Origin: Paenibacillus sp. RC334 | Lineage (GTDB): Bacteria; Bacillota; Bacilli; Paenibacillales; Paenibacillaceae | Assembly: GCF_030034735.1 (NCBI RefSeq) | Contig: NZ_CP125370.1 | Coordinates: 2,790,001 to 2,854,000 of the forward strand | Length of the DNA stretch: 64,000 bases | Reading direction: 5' to 3' | Shown: piece after piece, positions 11,417 to 20,906 of the stretch | How positions within the stretch are numbered: the first letter of the stretch is position 1 | Layout of the letters: every line of letters begins with the position of its first letter | Made by a program: the position numbers and the translations under genes | The notes under the pieces: generated by a model | What the model was told of the DNA's origin: nothing | The model's database searches: none | What the model saw: the letters and a program-made list of their open reading frames with translations, nothing else

Positions 11417-11503
11417 ATGACGCAGACCACCACGTCGAAAGCAATTATGACACAAAGCACCCCAAAAAAATCAAATGATTTTAATTTTGGGGGTGTACTT
11501 TAA
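11417..11503 (+). other. 28-codon ORF overlapping a terminator-like hairpin
   Basis: GGAGGTG stands a few bases before an ATG that opens a 28-codon frame starting MTQTTTSKAIM. Its 3' half lies inside an inverted repeat (CACCCC...GGGGGTG, about 11458-11496) with an AT-rich stem. It may be a leader peptide with an attenuator, or simply the 5' end of a deleted gene. No intact gene follows on this strand. Confidence 0.3.
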
Positions 11504-11822
11504 GAACTTATTTATTTGATGATCGAAAAAACACATTATTTAATGTGTAACAATAATCAGGAGCCTTTAGGAGTTATGAAAGGAAGATTAACGGTTATGG
11601 AATGTATTCTGGGTTTGATCCTTTGATGGACTCTTTAATTACTATTCGACGGTTTCCCTTGCTGCGATTCTATGTTGTTCATTGAAGCATAATAATATTA
11701 TTCTCAAAACAACACAATGATTTATACATAGCTGATCCGATCTAAATCTCTTGTCCTTTACGGCAATAGGTACAAGTTCTTGTCCCTCGACAGTATCAGG
11801 TGTTAAATACCCAAATGTGCCC
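11504..11822. other. Intergenic DNA, no gene seen
   Basis: Only short frames occur here, including a 16-codon frame at about 11576 after an AGGAG. I see no recognisable product. Confidence 0.4.
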
Positions 11823-12263
11823 TCAGAGTCGAACCTGCATATTCGCTTCTGAACCGCCCGGAAGAGCTATAAATCGGTCAATAGCCCCAGCCTCAAACCG
11901 CTCAATAATATCGTTCAATACGTCCTCAACCGTTCCAACGGAAACCCAATGAGCAGATCCGACGACCTCGGGCCTTGCCAACACATCTTCCACTGTAGGC
12001 TGATGGTTTATAATATACTGGCGCAAAAGCTCAGCATGTGTCCGGCTGCGGACTGGCTGATTCGGATCGGGAAGCATATCGGCAGTTACGCGATGATCCA
12101 AAGCAAAGCTGCTTAAATCAAGGCTAAGCACTGACTTGAGCAGTGCATGTCTGCGCTCCATACTCAAATGCGCATGTGCTGACTTATGTAATTCATGCGC
12201 TTCCTCGCGAGTTTCAGCCAAGAAAAAATATAATCCAGGCAAAACTTTGATGGCGTTCGGAGT
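11823..12263 (-). pseudogene. LLM-class flavin-dependent monooxygenase fragment
   Basis: About 147 residues match the C-terminal third of the NtaA/SnaA/DszA group of bacterial-luciferase-like FMN monooxygenases. Seen are PNAIKVLPGLYFFLAET, SFALDHRVTADMLPD, RPEVVGSAHWVSVGTVEDV and the substrate-pocket FEAGAIDRFIALPGGS. Full proteins have about 430-450 residues, so roughly 270 N-terminal and 30 C-terminal residues are missing. Upstream DNA in this frame is not related. Readable homology starts at TPNAIKV, a few codons before any start codon. Confidence 0.7.
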
Positions 12264-12482
12264 TAGATGATAGTAAAGTCTATGAATTAATCAGTTTCCT
12301 TGGCCAGTAGCCAATGCTATGTCATCATTAATAAACTCAGTCGGACTATTGATTTAATAAGGAGAGCCATCAACAAAGCTGCATAGGAAGGATTGGAAGC
12401 CTATTTTCCCGTACAAAACAGGCCTATATTTTCGTTTCAAAATGTCTTAAAATTTTCTTGTGGCGGGAGACAGCTCATTAAA

Positions 12483-12951
12483 TTTCGTATGCTGGGTGTG
12501 GAAAATGTTCTTATCATTATCTGTTACTGGTCTTTCAAATCTTGACTGTACCTAGAGATTTGGGCCAAGTTCAATGGGAGGTCATCTGGCTGTCGGCAGC
12601 CTTTCTTGTTCCTATGTTTTTTTGGTTTCCGCAATGGCAGATGAACAAAACGTGGTTTTGTATTGCTGAGATTTTACTCGGCGGGTCATATTATGTGAAT
12701 TTGGTTATCCATCCCGAACTCATGTCCAAGCCGATTACTTGCTTCCCAGTCTTATGATGGGTTATTTATTGACCAGGCAGACATTTTGGATTATTCCCGT
12801 GGTGTCTTTGATGCCGCTCATCTTCCAAGCCTACGAAGGATACGCCATGAAACAGAGCTGGAGTATGGGGATGGACAACCTGTTATTTTGTTTTATCGGG
12901 ATATGGGTAAGCTTCGTAGCGAATGCCTATCATCAGAAAAAAACTGCATGA
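12483..12951 (+). pseudogene. Sensor histidine kinase membrane domain, frameshifted remnant
   Basis: Three overlapping frames together give a run of hydrophobic segments: FRMLGVENVLIIICYW, then QILTVPRDLGQVQWEVIWLS with FLVPMFFWFPQW, then MMGYLLTRQTFWIIPVVSL and LLFCFIGIWVSFVANAYHQK. This resembles the membrane input part of NarL/DesK-type sensor kinases just before the dimerisation region, but that identification is tentative. Frame changes lie near 12535 and 12745. No kinase domain follows. It is a decayed gene. Confidence 0.4.
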
Positions 12952-13227
12952 TACATTGGGTCACTCCTTTATTTCCCTGATTATGAGATTGGATGCGGCC
13001 GTTAATCGTTAATCTGTCGTTACGCCCCTTTTCTTGAGATAGAAGCGTATTTCCTACGATATTTGCGGTAAATGCAAGGCTGTATGAAGTTAGTCACTAA
13101 TACATGAATATTCTTTTTGATTAAAAATATCCAAATAGTGATTGAGCTATCGAGAAACGATAGTTCGATGAACAAGACAGCAAGGCTACAGCATGCCAAG
13201 TTGCATTAGAATTTAAAGAGCTGGAAG

Positions 13228-13376
13228 TTACAGCTTCATCTGACCAACCTCCAGCCCGCCAAGCTCAACTATCCCGTCGCTCAGACCAGCTGCAGCGATA
13301 GCTTCCCTAATGAGAACCTCACGGTCAGGGAACCCACAATTATAGTGAGTTCTATGATGTCCTTTGTCATTGGGAT
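13228..13376 (-). other. Short unidentified coding tail behind the amidase gene
   Basis: A frame ending at 13228 reads HYNCGFPDREVLIREAIAAAGLSD, given here as HYNCGFPDREVL and IREAIAAAGLSD, then GIVELGGLEVGQMKL. It overlaps the amidase stop by a few codons and lacks its own start. It looks protein-like but I cannot name the family. It may be a remnant of a C-terminal domain or of a neighbouring gene. Confidence 0.25.
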
Positions 13377-15529
13377 AAAGTGACAGACTTGACTTGAGCA
13401 GAGGTATTTCCGTAAATATCCTTGGCCAGCACGAGAATATGCAGCGTATCGGCTTGGGAGGCACCACCCTGTTTGTATTTAGTAGTTGGAAGCGTTGCTG
13501 ACCAATTGGATTTATCTTCTGTAATAACAACACGAATGCCATTGACATAAACTTTAAGCTGCGCAATATCGCTTTGATCTGTGACTGAACCTTCCAAAGA
13601 GAGAACATCGTCCTTGATCGAAGCACTCAACTTAAGTGCAGGGGCTCCTGTTTCCTTGCGTTTAGAGGGTGGGAGAGCAGTTTGCGGATTATAGGAAAAG
13701 GTTTCATCCTCAAGCGCTGGCGTGCGTGCTGCAATAGGACGGTTTTTGGTCGCCTGCTCATAGGAATAAGCGTAACGAAGCAGGTCATTATCGCTGTATG
13801 CGGCACCTGCCATCGTCAGATTAACGGGCATACCGGTATCCTTCATAGCGCCCATACTCACAGACACACTTGGGATCCCGTACTCGCGTAGAATGAAGTT
13901 CGTATTGGAGAAATAGTTGCCATTCTCCCAAGCCTCCTCATAGGACGTTTCATTCACATCGGAGTCAGCTTTGCCGATATTCGAATTTGCCGGGAATGCA
14001 ATAAAATCAAGGTTGTTTTGCTTCATCCAATTTTCAAAATCAATCTTTCGTACATTTTCAAGCCCCCGTAGCCCTTCATGAAACTGAGGAATTTGTTCGT
14101 AAGGGGTGACGCCTTTCTTTATGGTTTCAATGAATACGTCATAGTGGCCAAGGTCTCTGCCACGTTTGGCATCTACCGAACCGGGCGGATTCGGGAAGAC
14201 GGTTGCAGGGTCGATATTAGCCCATGACGGGAAATTCGGATCGCCCACACTTTTAAGGAATTCCTCAGCTGCATAAGGATTAAGCAGCCCGAATTCCTTT
14301 TCAACCCACTTTGCCGGCATCAAACCACGTTCTTCAGGTGTTTTCGCTGTTGCCCGGTCCTTCTCGCTGTTCGCCTGCAAGGGGAAGTCAACTTCCACAA
14401 CCTCTGCTCCAAGAGCAGTGAAATCCTTTACAGCTTTTTCCCATAATGCCTGTATCGAAGGTCTGAATTTGATCGGAGTTGAGGTTTCATGGTCCTTACC
14501 GATATAGATTTTCGGAACGCCAATGCGTTTGCCTTTCAAAGCTTGAATGTCTCGCAGCTCTAAATAGGATTTGGGACGGACACTATTGACAGAAGGGAGC
14601 CGAACGGCTTTCTGTTCTCGCCAGAAATCGCCCTTGGTGATCTTATCCTCTACAACGATCACGTCAAGCAAGCGGAGCATGTCCTCAACAGTCCTCGTAT
14701 GTGGGACAACGACATCCCGTATAGGGAAGAGCGGCCAATTCCCTCGAATGGAGATTAGGCCCCGCGATGGCGTATAGGCAATTAAACCATTGTTAGATGC
14801 TGGTGATCTTCCAGAGGATACCGTTTCTTCCCCCATACCGAAGGCAGCGAGGTTGGCGGCTGTTGATACGCCAGATCCGTTAGAGGAGCCAGAGTACCAG
14901 GCTGCAGCCAAATAATCTGGATTGTACGGACTTTCAGCACGGCCATAAATGCCTCTTTGCATTCCCCCTGCTGCCATTGGCGGCATGTTGGTTTTACCAA
15001 TTAGCACCCCACCGGATTTGCGTATCTTCTCTACTGTAAAGGCATCGTCCTTTGCCATCAGGTTTTTGAAAGCCGGAGATCCAGAAGCGACAGTGAGTCC
15101 CTTAACCTTGTAGCTGTCTTTAACCGTGTAGGGGATGCCTTGCAGAGGCCCGGTTTTAATACCCTGTGCCCTTAGTTGATCAGCCTGAGCGGCTTCTTTT
15201 AGTACATCGGGGTTCAGAACAGGGATGGAATTCAGCCGAATGCCACTAGAATCATAGGCATATACACGGTTAAGGTACAGGGCGGTGAGCTCGACACTTG
15301 ACAGTGCGCCTGACTTCATCGCTTCCTGCATTTGAGCAATCGTAGCCTCTTGCAATTGAAATGTAACTAGGGAGGAGGCGGGTTCACTAGTTTTACTTGA
15401 GGATGAGGGTGAAGGAGCGGCGGATGCAAGCGGGCATCCCGTGAAAGTTAAAATCATACCAACTGCGATCCATTTGCAATAGTTACCGATTACATTCCTT
15501 GTACTCGCTTTTAGCGTTCGTGCGCACAT
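13367..15529 (-). CDS. Exported amidase-signature enzyme with C-terminal Ig-like domain
   Basis: A 720-residue amidase of the amidase-signature family, which hydrolyses C-N amide bonds with a Ser-cisSer-Lys triad. Lys137 (GIPYTVKDS), cis-Ser215 (SGSSNGSG) and nucleophile Ser239 (GEETVSSGRSPA) are in place, although the usual GGS around the nucleophile reads VSS and the next Ile reads Gly. A hydrophobic N-terminus (about 19-38) ends in ASA, so it is exported; a Cys32 preceded by FTG is a poor lipobox. Residues about 625-720 form an Ig-like beta region (LSASIKDDVLSLEGSVTD). Substrate is unknown. It stands alone next to a TetR gene on the same strand, 168 bp away. Confidence 0.85.
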   Translation of the reverse strand: MCARTLKASTRNVIGNYCKWIAVGMILTFTGCPLASAAPSPSSSSKTSEPASSLVTFQLQEATIAQMQEAMKSGALSSVELTALYLNRVYAYDSSGIRLNSIPVLNPDVLKEAAQADQLRAQGIKTGPLQGIPYTVKDSYKVKGLTVASGSPAFKNLMAKDDAFTVEKIRKSGGVLIGKTNMPPMAAGGMQRGIYGRAESPYNPDYLAAAWYSGSSNGSGVSTAANLAAFGMGEETVSSGRSPASNNGLIAYTPSRGLISIRGNWPLFPIRDVVVPHTRTVEDMLRLLDVIVVEDKITKGDFWREQKAVRLPSVNSVRPKSYLELRDIQALKGKRIGVPKIYIGKDHETSTPIKFRPSIQALWEKAVKDFTALGAEVVEVDFPLQANSEKDRATAKTPEERGLMPAKWVEKEFGLLNPYAAEEFLKSVGDPNFPSWANIDPATVFPNPPGSVDAKRGRDLGHYDVFIETIKKGVTPYEQIPQFHEGLRGLENVRKIDFENWMKQNNLDFIAFPANSNIGKADSDVNETSYEEAWENGNYFSNTNFILREYGIPSVSVSMGAMKDTGMPVNLTMAGAAYSDNDLLRYAYSYEQATKNRPIAARTPALEDETFSYNPQTALPPSKRKETGAPALKLSASIKDDVLSLEGSVTDQSDIAQLKVYVNGIRVVITEDKSNWSATLPTTKYKQGGASQADTLHILVLAKDIYGNTSAQVKSVTLSQ

Positions 15530-15697
15530 AGCATTTTCACTCCTTAAATTAGGTAGGATCAGGAATTTGAATAGATGGGAATGAGAAAAGCCTCTTTTAC
15601 AGTATAAATGTTTCTAATTATATTACTTATTTTCATGTAAAATGTCAATTTTTGTTATGTAGAAAGCGAGGAAGTTCGGCTAACGATTATTAACAGT

Positions 15698-16309
15698 TCA
15701 TGGAACTTGAAAAAAAGTATGATGCATTCCAAATTTGATATTATCCATAATAATATTTGCTACATCCTTTGGAGTCATATTGGGCGAATATTCAAACCAC
15801 CATTTAACCGTTGTCATTGCAGATGATGCAAACAAGCGAGTTAATAACTCCTGCTTTTCTGAAAGTTCCTTCTTCGTAATTTCTGTTCCATTGCTATTTT
15901 TACGAAGACATTCCCTGGTTCTCCTTTCAAATGTGTGTGCCATATCTTCAAAGATATATAACTCAATATTTTTATTCCACAATATAAGGTACCAATCTTT
16001 ATTATCATACATAAATTGGAGTTGTTTTCTTAAAGCATCCAAAGATTCATTCATTCTATTCTTCTCAAAATTAAAAGATGCTAGATTGATATTATTTGAA
16101 AGTTCTTCTAATGTTGATTTGACTAGTGATTCTCTTAGTTGGTATTTATTCTCATAATATTTGTAGAATGTAGAACGATTAATTCTTGCCGCTGTAGTAA
16201 TATCTTTTATGGAAATAGATGAAAAGGTTTTTTGACTAATGCATTTAGCAAACCCATGTTTTATATTTTCAAGTGTTTTCACAACACGTAAATCCGTTAT
16301 CTCATTCAA
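15698..16309 (-). CDS. TetR/AcrR-family repressor
   Basis: A 203-residue regulator. The N-terminal helix-turn-helix (about 25-60) reads FSSISIKDITTAARINRSTFYKYY, cited as FSSISIKDITTAAR and INRSTFYKYY, typical of TetR proteins with the TetR_C_7-like ligand domain. It is divergent from the nitronate-monooxygenase-like gene, with a 321-bp gap holding two good palindromes, so it probably represses that gene and itself. The amidase downstream on the same strand may or may not be co-transcribed. The ligand is unknown. Confidence 0.85.
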   Translation of the reverse strand: MNEITDLRVVKTLENIKHGFAKCISQKTFSSISIKDITTAARINRSTFYKYYENKYQLRESLVKSTLEELSNNINLASFNFEKNRMNESLDALRKQLQFMYDNKDWYLILWNKNIELYIFEDMAHTFERRTRECLRKNSNGTEITKKELSEKQELLTRLFASSAMTTVKWWFEYSPNMTPKDVANIIMDNIKFGMHHTFFQVP

Positions 16310-16383
16310 TATATGTCACTCTCCAATTCATAACTTTACATAGTATTAATTTGATTTTTTTAAAAAACAACACAAGCTATCAA

Positions 16384-16405
16384 AACTGTTGTTTAAGCAA
16401 CAGTT
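16384..16405. promoter_or_regulatory. Palindromic operator candidate
   Basis: Perfect 8-bp arms AACTGTTG and CAACAGTT flank a 6-bp centre. Position in the divergent TetR gap suggests a repressor site. Confidence 0.6.
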
Positions 16406-16459
16406 AGGGGGAAACTTACTGATATTCTGGATCTTTTTTCTTTATTATAATCTTAATAT

Positions 16460-16475
16460 AAACAAATATTTGTTT
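16460..16475. promoter_or_regulatory. Second palindrome in the divergent gap
   Basis: AAACAAATATTTGTTT is a perfect 16-bp palindrome, about 155 bp upstream of the plus-strand gene. It is AT-rich, so chance is possible, but the size fits a TetR-family site. Confidence 0.45.
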
Positions 16476-16630
16476 AAAATCATAAAACGGTTGGAGTGTT
16501 GGGGCAAGACTGATACCTTATTTAACGACTGACATTGAGTTTTTTTGTATGTATCAATTCTAATTACAAGCTACTATCGACATTCTAACCCCATAAAAGA
16601 AAACATAAGTATGAAAAAGGAGAATTTTTT

Positions 16631-17605
16631 ATGTCTAACAATCGGTTATGTGAAGTTTTGGGGATTGAAAAACCAATTATCCAAGGACCTATGGCTTGGG
16701 TTTCAACAGCACCATTAGTTGCAGCGGTTTCTGAAAGTGGAGGTCTTGGTGTATTAGGAGTGGGATTTGCTCCTTTAGATTTTATAAAGGAACAGATTAT
16801 TGCTACAAGAAATATGACGAGTAAACCCTTTGGTATCAATGTAATTATGACTTCTGAATTATTAGATCATGTAACAAAAGTTGCATCAGAGGAAAAACCG
16901 CCAGTGATTTATGCTGATACACTATTGGACCTTGATCTAGAGTTATCCCAAAAATACTTTTCTATATGGCATGAATTAGGAATAAAAGTAATCGTAAAAG
17001 CAAGTACAATTCAAGATGCAATTACTGCGGAGAAAGCCGGTGCAGATGCAGTTATTGTAAAAGGTTGGGAAGGTGGCGGACATACTACCTATGAAGCAAC
17101 AACGGTTCTTGTTCCACAAGCAGCAGACTGCTTATCTATACCTGTTGTAGCGTCTGGTGGAATTGCAGATGGAAGAGGAATGGCAGCTGCTATTGCCCTT
17201 GGTGCTGATGGTATTGAAATGGGAACCATATTTATGTGCGCAGATGAAACAGTAGTACATGCAAATGTAAAAGATGCCATGTTAAAAGCTGGTGATATGG
17301 AGACAGTGATAACAGGATATTCTACTGATGAGCCATGCAGACAATTGAAGAACAAGCTTTCAGAGGAAATGACTCAAATTGAAAACAATTACAGCAAAAA
17401 AGAGGCAGCAGAAAAACTAAAAGAAGTTTCTGAGAGTTCTTTAAAAAGGGCAATGATCGAAGGTGATGTTAAAGAGAAGGGCGCTATTATGGTGGGGCAA
17501 ATAGTACCATTAATAACCGAGATTAAGAGTGTAAAAGATATTATAAATGATGTATTAGAAGGATACTATGAAACAATATCTAAGATAACTAAGTTTGTAG
17601 TTTGA
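16631..17605 (+). CDS. Nitronate monooxygenase / FabK-like FMN enzyme
   Basis: A 324-residue FMN TIM-barrel protein of the 2-nitropropane dioxygenase family. It has IIQGPMAWVSTAPLVAAVS near the start, GGLGVLGVG, the flavin-site segment VKGWEGGGHTTY (about 138-149), and VVASGGIADGRGMAAAIALG followed by ADGIEMGT. Members either oxidise alkyl nitronates (NMO) or reduce enoyl-ACP (FabK); the motifs here do not separate these. A C-terminal part rich in Lys and Glu (about 250-324) is as in FabK-like proteins. GAAAAAGGAG precedes the ATG. TetR control from the divergent gene is likely. Confidence 0.8.
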   Translation: MSNNRLCEVLGIEKPIIQGPMAWVSTAPLVAAVSESGGLGVLGVGFAPLDFIKEQIIATRNMTSKPFGINVIMTSELLDHVTKVASEEKPPVIYADTLLDLDLELSQKYFSIWHELGIKVIVKASTIQDAITAEKAGADAVIVKGWEGGGHTTYEATTVLVPQAADCLSIPVVASGGIADGRGMAAAIALGADGIEMGTIFMCADETVVHANVKDAMLKAGDMETVITGYSTDEPCRQLKNKLSEEMTQIENNYSKKEAAEKLKEVSESSLKRAMIEGDVKEKGAIMVGQIVPLITEIKSVKDIINDVLEGYYETISKITKFVV

Positions 17606-17738
17606 TGTTTATATATTTAAATTCAAAGGTGAAATTTAGAAACAGAAGTTAATGGAATTACACTATCTTAACTATAAAACCAGACGACATGGTCATACCA
17701 TTGTCACCTAGACAAAACTAAAAAGAATCTATTAATTA

Positions 17739-17783
17739 GCAACCGTTCCTCAGAATTCTGTAGGGGACGGTTGCCTTAATTTT
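17739..17783 (+). terminator. Terminator after the NMO/FabK-like gene
   Basis: GCAACCGT...CC pairs with GG...ACGGTTGC (17739 to 17774) and is followed by TTAATTTTT. Confidence 0.7.
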
Positions 17784-17855
17784 TCTAAAAGCTATGAAAC
17801 AAATAATATAGCGGTAAACCATTTCTATATTCGAAACGAATTATTCATTCCCTGT

Positions 17856-18000
17856 TCAAAACACTGATTGATCAACAATACAACTGGAAAACTCATCTAT
17901 TATGCGATTCCCGAGCTTGTCTAGAAGATCATACTTATCTTGAAAATGTAAATAAAAGGTCGAAAGATTAATCATCGCCTTATACGCTATATATTGACAG
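17856..18000 (-). pseudogene. TetR-family HTH remnant
   Basis: The reverse strand reads INLSTFYLHFQDKYDLLDKL then GNRIIDEF, the recognition helix and fourth helix of a TetR protein. Only about 45 residues are left, with no start and no ligand domain. It is similar in style to the TetR at 61.1-61.6 kb, which has SRGTIYLHYMDKYDLLDKL. Confidence 0.55.
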
Positions 18001-18118
18001 TGGAAAAGGAGCTCATGATTAGTAATTCTACAAAACCACATTCAATTTATACATCTATTTTTAAGATTAAAATTAGTAATGCTAAAAGAAATCACACGTA
18101 TAAATGGAGGTTTATGAA

Positions 18119-19813
18119 ATGTTTTACAAAGAGAATAGTAATGTCGAAATTATATATCGGCAATCAAAACCAGTTTCACAGTCAGAATATCCCGGGTTTG
18201 AACCAAGCGCTAGTATTATAAAGAAAGGAACCGTGCATCGTACAGATGGACAGCCTATTCCATGCGATATTCTCTGTGAACGTGATGTTGCGGTGAAATT
18301 AAGGGATGGTACGACTATTTATACTGATATATTTCGTCCTGTAGATGAAAAGAATGTACCGACGCTTGTCGTATGGAGCCCTTATGGGAAGAGAGGCAGT
18401 GTCTTATCCCTCGATTTATTTCCGGGGCGTATGGATGTTGCTCCCGAAGAGGAAGATGGTCTTAATAAATTTGAAGGTCCTAATCCGGGATATTGGGTAA
18501 ACCATGGATATGCCATCGTTCATCCTGATCCACGTGGCGTATTTAACTCAGAAGGGAACATTCATGCTTGGGGCAAACAGGAGGCTGAGGATGAATACGA
18601 TGTAATCGAGTGGGTTGCAGAACGTGAGTGGAGCAATGGTAAGGTAGGATTAACGGGAAATTCGTGGCTAGCCATTTCACAATGGAATGTTGCTTCTTAC
18701 CGTCCGCCTCATCTTTCGGCTATTGCCCCCTGGGAAGGCGCTTGTGATATATTTAGGGAGACCTGCTTCAAAGGCGGGGTACCCGACTTCTCTTTTACTG
18801 AAACGATTTTTAGCTCCTTTACCGGAAATACAAGTTATGAAGATATCCCTGCCATGATGCGGAAATATCCGCTAATGAATGAATACTGGGAAGATAAAGC
18901 ACCAACCTTGGAAAACATAGAGGTGCCTGCCTATATTGTTGCTAGCTATACGAACCTTCTACACACTTATGGTACCTTCGAGGGCTGGCAACGAATATCA
19001 TCTAAGGAAAAGTGGCTTCGGATTCATAACACTTTCGAATGGCCCGATTACTACAATCCACAACATGTCGAAGATCTAAGAAAATTCTTTGGTTATTATC
19101 TCAAGGGTGAGCAGAATGGCTGGAACAACACCCCCAAGGTCCGTTTAGCTGTGCTCAATCCAGGTCACCAAGATATTTTGAATCGGGTGGAGGAGGACTT
19201 CCCACTAGAACGACAACAATTAATGAAACTATACTTGGATGCCAGTTTCGGCACGTTAAGCCAAGATACTGCAGGGAAAAAGGCCCAATTAAAGTATACT
19301 GCTGATGAGAAAGGGGTATCGTTTAAGGTATCCTTTGAACAGGATATAGAAATTGTTGGGTACATGAAGCTGCATTTATGGGTATCCACAGAAGATTCTA
19401 ATGATATGGATGTGTTCGCTTTTGTAAGGAAGCTAGATGCAAGTGGTAAGGAACTCCCAATCAAAATGGTTAACGACAGTTATTATGCCGGTGCTAGCGG
19501 GCGGATGAGAGTATCTCTTCGCCAACTTGATGCAACGAAATCAACACTGGAAAAGCCAGTACAAAGCTTTAAAACGCAAGAAAAACTTAAACCCGGAGAG
19601 ATTATTCCTGTAGAAATTGGATTCTGGCCAATGGGGATGAAATGGCATGCCGGGGAACAACTAGAATTGCTTATCACCGGAGTCGAACTTTTAAAGCGCC
19701 CCGAATTTCCTGAAATGTCAAGTGGCCCCTATATTAATCAGGGAACGCACACCATATATACTGGGGAGGAATACGACTCTTACTTAATAATTCCCGTTAT
19801 TCCTTCCGTTTGA
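18119..19813 (+). CDS. CocE/NonD-family hydrolase (X-Pro dipeptidyl-peptidase S15-like)
   Basis: A 564-residue alpha/beta hydrolase of the S15/CocE class, which cleaves esters or acyl-prolyl bonds. The core shows LRDGTTIYTDIFRP, WSPYGKRG, HPDPRGVFNSEG, then nucleophile Ser182 in LTGNSWLAISQW. A C-terminal jelly-roll region (about 360-560) includes VGYMKLHLWVSTEDSNDMDV, the standard XPP C-terminal fold. There is no signal peptide. The ATG at 18119 is chosen because TGGAGG lies 8 nt upstream; the ATG at 18104 overlaps that site. Natural substrate is unknown. The gene is monocistronic and shares a bidirectional terminator with the kinase gene downstream. Confidence 0.85.
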   Translation: MFYKENSNVEIIYRQSKPVSQSEYPGFEPSASIIKKGTVHRTDGQPIPCDILCERDVAVKLRDGTTIYTDIFRPVDEKNVPTLVVWSPYGKRGSVLSLDLFPGRMDVAPEEEDGLNKFEGPNPGYWVNHGYAIVHPDPRGVFNSEGNIHAWGKQEAEDEYDVIEWVAEREWSNGKVGLTGNSWLAISQWNVASYRPPHLSAIAPWEGACDIFRETCFKGGVPDFSFTETIFSSFTGNTSYEDIPAMMRKYPLMNEYWEDKAPTLENIEVPAYIVASYTNLLHTYGTFEGWQRISSKEKWLRIHNTFEWPDYYNPQHVEDLRKFFGYYLKGEQNGWNNTPKVRLAVLNPGHQDILNRVEEDFPLERQQLMKLYLDASFGTLSQDTAGKKAQLKYTADEKGVSFKVSFEQDIEIVGYMKLHLWVSTEDSNDMDVFAFVRKLDASGKELPIKMVNDSYYAGASGRMRVSLRQLDATKSTLEKPVQSFKTQEKLKPGEIIPVEIGFWPMGMKWHAGEQLELLITGVELLKRPEFPEMSSGPYINQGTHTIYTGEEYDSYLIIPVIPSV

Positions 19814-19844
19814 ACGTTGTACAACAGCAATGGATCTCTACATA

Positions 19845-19884
19845 AAAAGGTGTCCAGCGACCTTAGGATCGTCGGACACCTTTT
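19845..19884. terminator. Bidirectional terminator
   Basis: AAAAAGGTGTCC and GGACACCTTTT flank an 18-nt loop with partial inner pairing. It serves the hydrolase on the plus strand and the fructokinase on the minus strand. Confidence 0.85.
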
Positions 19885-19891
19885 GCTGTTC

Positions 19892-20884
19892 TTACGCTTC
19901 AATCCTTGATTCACCCTGCTCTACGAAACGCTTAACTTCTTCCATCGACGGCAAGGCTGCAATCGCTCCAACTTTGGTGCACACGATGGCGCCGACTTGA
20001 TTGGCAAGTGTTACAAATTCCTGCTGCTGCTTCCGGTTGGTGGTAAATGCCTTAGGCTGACTCAGCTGACTGATTTGATACAGCATAGCTCCGACGAAGG
20101 CATCGCCGGCACCGGTAGAGTCGATTGATTTGACAGCAATACTGCCGATTAGCGAACGGGAGACACCGCTTGAGATGAGGGTTCCTTCTTTCCCCAAGGT
20201 AACTGCCACCGTCTTGGCTCCGAACCCATGCAAAAGATCCAATGAAGCATTGCGGTCAGCCAGCCCTGTAATGATGTTTAATTCCTCTTCGCTTACCTTT
20301 ACCAAATCCGCATTGTGTATTCCTCTTCTGGACAGTGCGATAAATTCCTCCAGCCTGTCTTTCCAGAGGTCCCCCCGGTAATTGGGATCAAAGGAGGTGA
20401 ATTGCCCATTGGCCTTCGCCTCGTCCAATAAAGATAAATACGCTTCCCGGAAAGGATCGGCGAGCAAGGCCGTTGCCGAGCCAAAATGCAGAATGGCAGC
20501 CTGTCGGGTCCATTCCCTATCAATGTCCTGCAGAGACAACTGACGGTCAGCTCCACGGTTGAACACGAAATCCCGTTCGCCGTTAGCGGCAAGGGAAACA
20601 AAGGCCAGTGTAGTCGGCGTTGCCGGATCAAAAAGGAGCATGGATGTATCCACGTGCTGCTCATCCAGAGTTTGCTTCAGGTACATGCCGAACGGATCGG
20701 CTCCGACTTTTCCCAAGAATGACGCTTTTCCTCCGAGCTTGGCTACGGCTGCGCTCACATTTGCCGGAGCACCGCCGGCCTGCTTGGAGAAATGCTGACC
20801 CTTGGCAAGATTGACATCAATATCCGTACAGAAAAAATCAATGAGCAGCTCGCCCACACATAGAACTGTTCCGACATTTTTCAC
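19892..20884 (-). CDS. PfkB-family fructokinase-like sugar kinase
   Basis: A 330-residue ribokinase/PfkB-fold kinase. It opens with [12 protein letters not shown], has the first signature [16 protein letters not shown] (about 37-52) and the second, [14 protein letters not shown] with the catalytic Asp (about 249). The motif set is typical of fructokinases, which phosphorylate fructose at O6 in the cytoplasm. It lies 22 bp after the LacI gene on the same strand and faces a GH32 operon, so it probably handles the fructose released there. It starts at ATG 20884 with GAGGTG upstream. Confidence 0.85.
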   Translation of the reverse strand: MKNVGTVLCVGELLIDFFCTDIDVNLAKGQHFSKQAGGAPANVSAAVAKLGGKASFLGKVGADPFGMYLKQTLDEQHVDTSMLLFDPATPTTLAFVSLAANGERDFVFNRGADRQLSLQDIDREWTRQAAILHFGSATALLADPFREAYLSLLDEAKANGQFTSFDPNYRGDLWKDRLEEFIALSRRGIHNADLVKVSEEELNIITGLADRNASLDLLHGFGAKTVAVTLGKEGTLISSGVSRSLIGSIAVKSIDSTGAGDAFVGAMLYQISQLSQPKAFTTNRKQQQEFVTLANQVGAIVCTKVGAIAALPSMEEVKRFVEQGESRIEA

Positions 20885-20906
20885 TTTGATTCACCTCTTG
20901 GCAGAT

